Shown here one piece after another: positions 21,920 through 28,954 of a DNA stretch of 38,629 nucleotides. The translations under genes and the position numbers were made by a program. The stretch is from Chloroflexota bacterium (GTDB taxonomy: Bacteria > Chloroflexota > Dehalococcoidia > DSTF01 > RBG-16-68-14). Within the stretch, counting starts at the first letter, position 1. The number at the start of each line of letters is the position of its first letter. The notes below the pieces were generated by a model that made no database searches, was not told the origin of the DNA, and worked only from the letters and a program-made list of their open reading frames with translations. Location of the stretch: contig JADFPV010000020.1 in NCBI GenBank assembly GCA_022562155.1, positions 1 through 38,629 of the forward strand, given 5' to 3'.

Positions 21920-23011
21920 CTACCCTGCCAGCGCCGCTTCGATCTCCTCCGCCTGTTCCGGGTAGCGCGAGGCGTACGCGCGCACCAGGCCGAAGCAGCC
22001 GCTGATCATCATGTCGCCGTGGGGCGTCGCGAAGTAGGGGTCGAGCCTGCTACCGCGTAACCGTCCGCGCTGTGGCCCTGTGACCGCCAGGAAGGGCTTC
22101 GCGCCGTTCGCTTCGGACTCCGCGTAGAAGACGCCGTGGCCCTTGCTATCGAAGACCTCTTCGTGCGCCAGCGTGCCGGCGATGAGGCGCTCAGTGAAAT
22201 CCTCAATCTGCTCGGTCGTCATCTCGCCTGTGTGGTGCTCATAGAGACTGTGGATGTGTGTATCCCGCAGGTGGAACGCGAGCGCGTGCATGTTGCCCAA
22301 GTTCAAGACGAGCTGCTCCTCGGCATCTGCCACCTGCGGGTCCTGAAGCGCTCCCAGCGCCGCTGCCGGGCCGGTGTCGAGGAACACGGTCGGCACGTCC
22401 ACGTCGACGCCTGAGAGCATGGTGCGCGCGCGAGTGAGATAGTCCGGCAGCTCGTCCGGCAGGCAGGCGAAGGCGCAGAGGTCGTTCTCTTTGGAGACGA
22501 CGCGACGCAGGTGGTCGAAGCGGAAGAGCCGGTCCGAGTAGTCCGGCGGCGAATTGCCGTGGTCGAGGCAGCCTAACGCCAAGCCATCGAAGTCGACGGC
22601 GACATCGAACGCCGAGAGCGCAGCCCGGATCGCGCCCAGGTCGAGGTCGCGTAGCTCGATGCGGTCGACGTCAACGAGGGCCTCGCCCTCTTCGTCCGAG
22701 ACGATTCGCACGCCGATCGCCTCAACCCGCGTCAGGTCGTCATCGAACGTCCGCGCTGCCTCCGCGGTCGCGTAGGCAACCCCGCCCGCCTTCAGGTGGT
22801 CCTCCAACGCCCAGTGGCAAGGGCCCCCTCCCTGGATGACACCCGTGAGGTAGACCGAGCGCTTGGCCTGCGTCGCCCGGCGGATTTTGCCCTCCGCGAT
22901 TTTCGTCGCGCTGGGCATCACGAGCTTGACGCTGTTCTCGATGGCGCCGGACGAGTCGAACACCAGGATGTCCTGCGTGCCGGTGCCCATATCGATGGCG
23001 AGGATGCGCAT
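21920..23011 (-). CDS. DUF1786-family ASKHA-fold protein
   Basis: MRILAIDMGTGTQDILVFD phosphate-1-type motif; full-length pattern consistent with DUF1786. Confidence 0.75.
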   Translation of the reverse strand: MRILAIDMGTGTQDILVFDSSGAIENSVKLVMPSATKIAEGKIRRATQAKRSVYLTGVIQGGGPCHWALEDHLKAGGVAYATAEAARTFDDDLTRVEAIGVRIVSDEEGEALVDVDRIELRDLDLGAIRAALSAFDVAVDFDGLALGCLDHGNSPPDYSDRLFRFDHLRRVVSKENDLCAFACLPDELPDYLTRARTMLSGVDVDVPTVFLDTGPAAALGALQDPQVADAEEQLVLNLGNMHALAFHLRDTHIHSLYEHHTGEMTTEQIEDFTERLIAGTLAHEEVFDSKGHGVFYAESEANGAKPFLAVTGPQRGRLRGSRLDPYFATPHGDMMISGCFGLVRAYASRYPEQAEEIEAALAG

Positions 23012-23050
23012 GACTACATTGTATCAGCGGCATCAGGGAGAGGGCCTAAC

Positions 23051-23074
23051 TACCGCGCATTGAAATGCGCGGTA
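23051..23074. repeat. Perfect palindrome with GA core (11-bp arms)
   Basis: TACCGCGCATT-GA-AATGCGCGGTA. Confidence 0.9.
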
Positions 23075-23228
23075 TAGCTGCTACCCGCAGCACCGCTAGC
23101 GGTCGAACTTTTCGAGCCGGTCCATCTGTGTTCGGATGTAACGACGTACGATATGCTTTGCCCCGACTGGAACCGGCTTCCAGACATACCCGCGCTGCAT
23201 AAGGCCATCTTCTGTTCTGCTTCTCATG

Positions 23229-23248
23229 CTGCGGACTTCAGTCCGCAG
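23229..23248. repeat. Palindrome with TC core (9-bp arms)
   Basis: CTGCGGACT-TC-AGTCCGCAG. Confidence 0.9.
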
Positions 23249-23274
23249 TGTTCTTTCTCCTCCTCAGAACCCAA

Positions 23275-23318
23275 CCACCCGCCGGACGAGGAAGGTAAGA
23301 GGAAAATCCGGCGGGTGG
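23275..23318. repeat. Long inverted repeat (12-bp perfect arms)
   Basis: CCACCCGCCGGA (23275-23286) / TCCGGCGGGTGG (23307-23318); extendable by flanking ACCCAA/TTGGGGT with a 1-nt bulge. Confidence 0.9.
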
Positions 23319-23340
23319 CTTGGGGTCGGGGAGAACTCGA

Positions 23341-23372
23341 TCGAGCAGTGGTTGTGGTGGGAGACTGCTCGA
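23341..23372. repeat. Inverted repeat (9-bp perfect arms)
   Basis: TCGAGCAGT (23341-23349) / ACTGCTCGA (23364-23372). Confidence 0.9.
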
Positions 23373-23395
23373 CCGAGCTGGTTACGGGACGTGAA

Positions 23396-23494
23396 CTACA
23401 GACGCGGATCCGTTAGCTCACCCGTGTACCACTGATGAAAGAGATACGCGCTCGAGAGCAACAGTACGAGCACGAGAACTAATGCGAAGGTCAT
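23396..23494 (-). CDS. 32-aa single-TM small protein (not in ORF track)
   Basis: MTFALVLVLVLLLSSAYLFHQWYTGELTDPRL, preceded on the minus strand by AAGGGGGaccggaac (SD-like) and, about 80 bp further up, a TTGACA-17-TATAGT promoter. Confidence 0.6.
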   Translation of the reverse strand: MTFALVLVLVLLLSSAYLFHQWYTGELTDPRL

Positions 23495-23553
23495 GTTCCG
23501 GTCCCCCTTGGTCTGGCTTCGGCCACTCCACGTGGAGCGTCCGTCTCGCATAT

Positions 23554-23603
23554 ATGTTCTTGGCGAACATCCGTACTATAGAACAGGCATGCTGATTTGT
23601 CAA
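23554..23603 (-). promoter_or_regulatory. Strong sigma70-like promoter with downstream inverted-repeat operator
   Basis: Minus strand TTGACA (23598-23603) - 17 nt - TATAGT (23575-23580), then ATGTTC-GCCAA-GAACAT (23554-23570) at about +5 to +20. Confidence 0.65.
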
Positions 23604-23669
23604 GGGGTGCCCGAGATAATCAAAGGCCGAGCTAGCTCGAAGCTAGATTGAAGCTACTGGATCAGGATC

Positions 23670-23689
23670 CTGCGGACTGAAGTCCGTAG
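23670..23689. repeat. Palindrome with GA core
   Basis: CTGCGGACT-GA-AGTCCGTAG (one wobble). Confidence 0.85.
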
Positions 23690-23705
23690 CTCCTTTCGGT
23701 GGAAG

Positions 23706-23725
23706 CTGCGCATTTCAATGCGCAG
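23706..23725. repeat. Palindrome with TC core (9-bp arms)
   Basis: CTGCGCATT-TC-AATGCGCAG. Confidence 0.9.
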
Positions 23726-23777
23726 GGGGATGTTTCGTCTGCCGATAGCCGCCCACTTCTGTGCGCGATGGTACGCG

Positions 23778-24416
23778 CTACTTGCCGCCGCCGTCCGTCT
23801 TTCCAGCGCTGGCCGTCCCGATTGGTTCGTACGAGCCCAGCTTGTCCTGCTGGCGCCACTGATTCCTGCCCTGCTGAAGTAGATCGCCGCCGAACATGTC
23901 GCAACAGAGGATCGCCGGGAACCCGTCGACCTCAAGCTTTTTCATCGACTCGGTGCCCAGATCCTCGTACGCGATCACCTCGAGGCTCTTGATCGACTTC
24001 GAGAGCAGCGCTCCAGCGCCGCCGACGGCCAGGCAGTAGGCCGCCTTGTGATCCTGCAGCGCCTGCTGCACCATAGGGCCGCGGCCGCCCTTGCCAATTA
24101 GCATCTTCACGCCTAGCTCCAGCATCTGCGGGGTGAACGGGTCCATGCGCATCGACGTCGTCGGGCCGGCCGAGCCGATGACGCGGCCCGGCCGCGCCGG
24201 CGTAGGTCCGACGTAGTAGATGATCTGGCCTGTCAGATCGACAGGCGGCTCCTTGCCCTCCTCCACGCCCGAAATCAGACGCTTGTGGGCAGCGTCGCGC
24301 GCGGTGTAGATCGTGCCGTAGAAGCGTACGTGGTCGCCCGCCTTCAGCTGGGCGATGTCGTCCTCGTTCAAGGGCTCGCTGATGCGGATCTCGCTGTCGG
24401 TCTTCTCTACAGGCAT
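23778..24416 (-). CDS. Class I fumarate hydratase beta subunit / tartrate dehydratase beta-like
   Basis: GDHVRFYGTIYTARDAAHKRL...YYVGPTPARPGRVIGSAGPTTSMRMDPFTPQMLELGVKMLIGKG. Confidence 0.9.
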   Translation of the reverse strand: MPVEKTDSEIRISEPLNEDDIAQLKAGDHVRFYGTIYTARDAAHKRLISGVEEGKEPPVDLTGQIIYYVGPTPARPGRVIGSAGPTTSMRMDPFTPQMLELGVKMLIGKGGRGPMVQQALQDHKAAYCLAVGGAGALLSKSIKSLEVIAYEDLGTESMKKLEVDGFPAILCCDMFGGDLLQQGRNQWRQQDKLGSYEPIGTASAGKTDGGGK

Positions 24417-24513
24417 GTTACGTCTCCTTCAACGGCCACAGAATCTACACGGATGAACACAGGTTGTACGAACACTCCTAAACGAATCTGTGAAGACGTG
24501 TGCCCATCTGTGG

Positions 24514-24918
24514 CTATTGTTTCTCCGCTTCTGGGACATCAACGTTGACGACCACGTTCTCCTGTCCGTCACGTGCGACGATCATTACGACCGGCGTGTC
24601 GCCATCCGCGTTCAGCTCTTGATGAACGACCTGCGGCGGTACATAGATGAAGTCGCCGGGGCCGGCCTCGACCGTCTCTTCCAGCTTGTCGCCGAAGCGG
24701 AAGCGAGCGTGGCCGCTGATGATATAGATACTGCTCTCGACCGGCCCGTGATGGTGTGCACCCGACGCCATGCCGGGCTCCATCGTCACGTGGCCGACCC
24801 AGATCTTCTCGGCGCCGACGGTCGATCCGGCGACGCCCGCCTCGCGATGCATGCCGGGCGTCTGGGCCGTGCTCGAGTCGCGTTCGTGCGGGCGTACGAC
24901 TTTCAGCTCGCCACTCAC
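24514..24918 (-). CDS. Cupin-domain protein
   Basis: WVGHVTMEPGMASGAHHHGPVESSIYIISGHARFRFGDKLEETVEAGPGDFIYVPPQVVHQELN. Confidence 0.9.
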   Translation of the reverse strand: MSGELKVVRPHERDSSTAQTPGMHREAGVAGSTVGAEKIWVGHVTMEPGMASGAHHHGPVESSIYIISGHARFRFGDKLEETVEAGPGDFIYVPPQVVHQELNADGDTPVVMIVARDGQENVVVNVDVPEAEKQ

Positions 24919-25226
24919 GTGCCTGCCCGCTCCGGCCTGGTGATTCGCAGCAGAACCTCATCGTCCTCTTCCCACTGCTCGAACGCGAAGAACCGGCAAC
25001 ACTCGCGCTCTTCGTCCACGAACGTGCTCATGCGATCCCACATCCCAGGCGTCGCCTCAAAATGGAAGATCGTGCTGTGCTCGCTCGTCTCCTGTGATCG
25101 AGCCATGTCGAGGAACGCGGAAGGCGATTCCTTGCGCCGATCTGCCCAGTCCTTATCGAGCAGACAGACCTGCTCAGCGTTCGGATCAAGCGCCGGGACG
25201 ATACGTTTTCTCGGCTCAGTTACCAT
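24915..25226 (-). CDS. Small hypothetical protein with FVDEERECCRFFAFE cysteine motif
   Basis: Overlaps the cupin start by 4 bp; ECC-F-F motif resembles a small family often annotated near metal-related genes. Confidence 0.6.
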   Translation of the reverse strand: MVTEPRKRIVPALDPNAEQVCLLDKDWADRRKESPSAFLDMARSQETSEHSTIFHFEATPGMWDRMSTFVDEERECCRFFAFEQWEEDDEVLLRITRPERAGT

Positions 25227-25321
25227 GCGGGTGTTCTCCTAGCTCTCAGGCTCGAAACTCGAGAGTTCAGGTCTCGGCTCAAGCTCATCCAGCTTCCAGC
25301 GTCTAGCTTCGAACTTCCAGA

Positions 25322-26191
25322 TCACAGCTCCGCTTCTTTCAGTCGTGCGCTGTGGCACTGGAGGTTGACGGCCACAGGCATCGCAGTGATATGCGTCGGG
25401 TAGGTCTCGATGTTCACCGCGAGCGCCGTGTTGATGCCGCCGACCGCCTGCGGCCCCACGCCCAGCGCGTTGACGCGCTCCAGCAGCTCCCTTTCGAATT
25501 CCGCCGTCTCAGCGTCCGGACTCGGGTTGTCGACGCTGCGGATGACACCCTTCTTCGCCAGATACATCGCGTACTCGGACGAGCCGCCGACGCCCACGCC
25601 TACGATCAGCGGCGGGCAGGGATTCCCGCCCGACTCTTCGATCGTACGCAGGACGAAATCGACGATGGGCTCCTTGCCTGCGGAAGGCAGGAAGACCTTG
25701 AAGGCGCTCATGTTCTCACAGCCGCCGCCCTTCGGCAGCACTTTTAGCTTCAGCCCATCGCCCGGGACGATGTCGACGTGCACAACAGCGGGCGTGTTGT
25801 CTTTCGTGTTTACGCGGCTGGAGAACGGGTGGTCGACCATCGAGGCGCGCAGGTACCCTTCCGTGTAGCCCTTCGCCACGCCCGCGTTGATCGCGTCCGT
25901 CAGTAAGCCGCCGACGATGTGCACGTCCTGCCCCAGCTCGACGATGACAACCGTCGTGCCCGTGTCCTGGCACAGCGGCAGTTGTTCGTTCTTCGCGATA
26001 TCGACGTTCTGCAGGATCTCGACAAGCACCTGCTTGCCCAGCTCGGACTGCTCAGTGTCTCTCGCACGTTCGATGCTGGCGACGACGTCTTCCGGCAGGA
26101 AATGCGTCGCCTCTTGGCACAATTCGGCGATTGTGGCCGTGATCTCGTCCGCGTTGATTTCGCGAACGCCAGTAGGTGTGTCTGTTGTCAT
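25322..26191 (-). CDS. Class I fumarate hydratase alpha subunit
   Basis: LPLCQDTGTTVVIVELGQDVHI, DNTPAVVHVDIVPGDGLKLKVLPKGGGCENMSAFKVFLPSAG, VGVGVGGSSEYAMYLAKKG. Confidence 0.93.
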   Translation of the reverse strand: MTTDTPTGVREINADEITATIAELCQEATHFLPEDVVASIERARDTEQSELGKQVLVEILQNVDIAKNEQLPLCQDTGTTVVIVELGQDVHIVGGLLTDAINAGVAKGYTEGYLRASMVDHPFSSRVNTKDNTPAVVHVDIVPGDGLKLKVLPKGGGCENMSAFKVFLPSAGKEPIVDFVLRTIEESGGNPCPPLIVGVGVGGSSEYAMYLAKKGVIRSVDNPSPDAETAEFERELLERVNALGVGPQAVGGINTALAVNIETYPTHITAMPVAVNLQCHSARLKEAEL

Positions 26192-26216
26192 GATGGGCCT
26201 ACCATTCTGTGAACAT

Positions 26217-26273
26217 CGCGACAGGCCTTCGCCTGGCGCGTTCGTCTCCTAGTAAGACAGGCTTCAGCCTGTC
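26217..26273. repeat. Two adjacent TC-core palindromes
   Basis: CGCGaCAGGC-CTTC-GCCTGgCGCG (26217-26240) and GACAGGCT-TC-AGCCTGTC (26256-26273). Confidence 0.85.
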
Positions 26274-26314
26274 GCGGTGATTCTCACTTCAGTATAGCTC
26301 CCCGTTCCTGCGCC

Positions 26315-27136
26315 TCAACCGGGTCCGCCGGCCCCTCTGCTCCGCCGCCCTACCGACAGCGTCATCACGAGCGGGCGTGTGATCGCACCGGCGAACTCGG
26401 CATCGATGAGCCCACAGACGTCGCCGATCATGGCTTCCTGCTGCGGGGGCTCCATCGCCTGCGTGCCGGAGTACGAGCGCATCAGGTCCCCGTATTCAGC
26501 CGACGTATAGGTCTGGTCCCAGCGATAGCGGTGCAGGTGTATCTCTTCGAACAGGCCGCTTGCTACCAGGCCACCGTACTCTGGCGGCGTAAGCTCGTCT
26601 TCGGTCGGGAGCGCGAGAGGCGGATCGTTCTGTTGGTGGTGATCGTAGACGGGCTGCACACGAGCGAAGAAGCCATGATCGGCAGACGAATTGATCTGAT
26701 TCGTGTGGACGACCGCCAGCGTGCCGCCGTCGCGCAGCAGGTCGTGGGATCTCTGGAACCGCGTTTCGGGTTCAATCCAGTGAAACGACGTCGCGGCGAG
26801 CACGAGGTCGAACGCGCCCGATTCCAACTCAGCGTCCTCGAACTTGCTGGTCAGCACCTCTAGCCGCGGGAACTCGCCGCCGAGCTTTGTGCGGAGAAAC
26901 TCGGCCAGCCGCTCGCCCTGTTCTACCGCCGTAACTGCGATGTCGTGCTCCAACAGCGGCCGCGTCGCCTGGCCAGTCGCCGGCCCGATCTCGACTGCGC
27001 GCCGGTGGCCGCCGCTCCGAAGATACGAGAACAGCTCGTCGAACAACTCCGGCGGGTACGTGGGCCGGACGCGGTCGTAGATCTCGGGGACGTTATCGAA
27101 TCCCAGGCCGTCGTCGGCCCGGACCTTCTTGGGCAT
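26315..27136 (-). CDS. Class I SAM-dependent methyltransferase
   Basis: AVEIGPATGQATRPLLEHDIAVTAVEQGERLAEFLR...FDLVLAATSFHWIEPETRF. Confidence 0.9.
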   Translation of the reverse strand: MPKKVRADDGLGFDNVPEIYDRVRPTYPPELFDELFSYLRSGGHRRAVEIGPATGQATRPLLEHDIAVTAVEQGERLAEFLRTKLGGEFPRLEVLTSKFEDAELESGAFDLVLAATSFHWIEPETRFQRSHDLLRDGGTLAVVHTNQINSSADHGFFARVQPVYDHHQQNDPPLALPTEDELTPPEYGGLVASGLFEEIHLHRYRWDQTYTSAEYGDLMRSYSGTQAMEPPQQEAMIGDVCGLIDAEFAGAITRPLVMTLSVGRRSRGAGGPG

Positions 27137-27147
27137 GAGCTTGGTCT

Positions 27148-28092
27148 CTAGCCTTCGATTAGGCCGAACAGCTCTTGGGTGACATCCGCGGCGGCATTGA
27201 TCTTCGCCTTCTCAGCTTCGCTGACGGCCACTTCGTAGACCTCTTGGATGCCACCGTCGCCCAACTTGGCGATCGTCCCGCAGAATGTGTCCTTGATGCC
27301 GTACTCGCCATTGAGGTGCACCGAGCACGGGATCAGGCGGCCTTGGTCGAGGATGATCGCCTCGACCATCTCCATCGTTGCCGTCGCGGGCGCTTGGAAC
27401 GCGCTGCCGGTCTTCATCAGCCCGACGATCTCCGCGCCGCCCTTCATGGTGCGCTCCACGATCGCGTCGATCTTGTCCTGCGAAAGCAGCGAAGCGATCG
27501 GCATGCCGCCGATCATCGTGTTGCTGACAATCGGGACCATTGTGGTGTCTGTGTGGCCGCCCAGCACGTAGCCATGGACGTCGCGGATCGAGACGCCGGC
27601 CTCACGCGACACGAACGTCCGGTAACGCGCCGTGTCCAGCATGCCGCCCTGGCCGATCACCCGCTCGCGCGGGAAGCCTGTCGCGTCCATCGCGACGTGG
27701 CACATCACGTCCATCGGGTTGGCGAAGATAATCATCGCCGCGTTGGGCGAATGCTCTGCCGCCGGCCCCGCGACGAGGCGCATGATTTTGGCGTTGATGT
27801 TGAGCAGGTCCTCGCGGCTCATGCCCGGCTTGCGGGCCGCACCCGCCGTGACGACGATGACGTCGGAGTCAGCCGTCTCCTCCCAGGTATCGGCGGGAAT
27901 AATCTCGCTCTCGAAACCCGCCCAGGCCCCGGACTGTGCGGAGTCCAGCGCCTTGCCGTGGTGCAACGTCTCGACGATGCTCGGCTCGTCCTTCAGCACA
28001 ATGTCGCAGATGTTCTTCTCCGCCAGCCGCTGGGCCATCTCCCCGCCCGTGTTCCCGGCCCCGGCGATGGTGACCTTCTTGCGTGTACTCAT
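27148..28092 (-). CDS. mdh: Malate dehydrogenase
   Basis: MSTRKKVTIAGAGNTGGEMAQRLAEKNICDIVLKD...VTAGAARKPGMSREDLL...VIGQGGMLDTARYRTF; the longer ORF start at 28155 reads through a repeat and is unlikely. Confidence 0.95.
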   Translation of the reverse strand: MSTRKKVTIAGAGNTGGEMAQRLAEKNICDIVLKDEPSIVETLHHGKALDSAQSGAWAGFESEIIPADTWEETADSDVIVVTAGAARKPGMSREDLLNINAKIMRLVAGPAAEHSPNAAMIIFANPMDVMCHVAMDATGFPRERVIGQGGMLDTARYRTFVSREAGVSIRDVHGYVLGGHTDTTMVPIVSNTMIGGMPIASLLSQDKIDAIVERTMKGGAEIVGLMKTGSAFQAPATATMEMVEAIILDQGRLIPCSVHLNGEYGIKDTFCGTIAKLGDGGIQEVYEVAVSEAEKAKINAAADVTQELFGLIEG

Positions 28093-28118
28093 GGGTCTTT
28101 CCCCCTTCTGTAGCTTCT

Positions 28119-28180
28119 CCATCCTGAGCTTGTCGAAGGACGGAGATAACGGCACTCACCCTTCGACAGGCTCAGGGTGG
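28119..28180. repeat. Inverted pair of CCTGAGCnTGTCGAAGG interspersed repeats
   Basis: CCATCCTGAGCTTGTCGAAGG (28119-28139) and CCCTTCGACAGGCTCAGGGTGG (28159-28180). Confidence 0.9.
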
Positions 28181-28240
28181 CCTATTTTGGTCGAGTTCGC
28201 CCGTTCCGCCGCACAGCATACCGAAGCTAAGGCTTACGTC

Positions 28241-28954
28241 TTAGGCGTCGCTCGGGTGCGCGACAGCCCACACACGCACCGGCTCCGAAACGCCCTTCAG
28301 CTCGCGCTCGCCGCGGTCCTCGAACTGGACATCGGCGGACGTCCGCGCCAGGTCGCGCACGGTGCCCGATACCAGAATCTCACCCGGCGCAGCGATGTCC
28401 TGCACCCGCGAGGCTACCTGCACCGCGCCACCGTGGACATTGTTCCCCTCGCGCACCACATCGCCGGCATGGATGCCAAGGTGCAGCGGCAACCCGGCCT
28501 CGTTGCCGAGGTCGCGGCAGCGCTGTGCGGCGTCGATCGCCTCACGCGCAGACGTGAAGACGGCCATCACGCCATCGCCCAGCACCTTGCCTTCTACTGG
28601 AGTGCCTTCGGACTCCGTGATGGCCGTCCGCAGCGATGCGTCTAGATCGCGCTCCTTCGCGCGGAACGCCGCGTCGCCCAGCTCCTCCGTCAGCCCCGTA
28701 GAGTTTGCGATGTCCGCGAAGAGGATGATGGCGGTGCCGGAGGGCAGCTTTGGATCCGCTTTGCTAGGAGCGCCGTCGCCTTCGCCTCCGCTCAGGACAG
28801 GCTCCGCGAGGAATCTGATCCTCGCCCAGAACCCATTCCGCTTTGATCTCCCCTCTCCCACTAGGGGGAGAGAGCCTGCCCGCAGGGGGCCGGGGGTGAG
28901 GGCCCTACGCTTGTAGCTTCTCGATGATCGCGTCGGCGACCTGCGATGTGCCAA
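28241..28954 (-). CDS. Class III adenylate/guanylate cyclase homology domain protein (start uncertain)
   Basis: AIILFADIANSTGLTEELGDAAF, VEGKVLGDGVMAVF, PLHLGIHAGDVVREGNNVHGGAVQVASRVQDIAAPGEILVS. Confidence 0.85.
   Translation of the reverse strand: MAHRRSPTRSSRSYKRRALTPGPLRAGSLPLVGEGRSKRNGFWARIRFLAEPVLSGGEGDGAPSKADPKLPSGTAIILFADIANSTGLTEELGDAAFRAKERDLDASLRTAITESEGTPVEGKVLGDGVMAVFTSAREAIDAAQRCRDLGNEAGLPLHLGIHAGDVVREGNNVHGGAVQVASRVQDIAAPGEILVSGTVRDLARTSADVQFEDRGERELKGVSEPVRVWAVAHPSDA

Noticed and set aside
23153-23416. Plus-strand 87-aa ORF in the repeat-rich spacer
   Set aside because: Reads through the palindromes and long inverted repeat; no SD or family; likely noncoding.
23418-23603. 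61-aa minus-strand ORF listed in the track
   Set aside because: Its start lies inside the -35 of the promoter at 23575-23603 and it overlaps the better supported 32-aa frame.
23020-26280. Possible CRISPR array given several palindromic repeats
   Set aside because: Units differ in arm sequence, are irregularly spaced and occur on both sides of genes; no constant repeat-spacer pattern and no cas genes.
27175-28113. 312-aa plus-strand ORF antisense to mdh
   Set aside because: Shadow frame of the mdh gene; low-complexity H/R/D-rich translation with no recognisable family.
27632-28645. 337-aa plus-strand ORF antisense to mdh and cyclase
   Set aside because: Spans two well-supported minus-strand genes and a repeat pair; no family resemblance.
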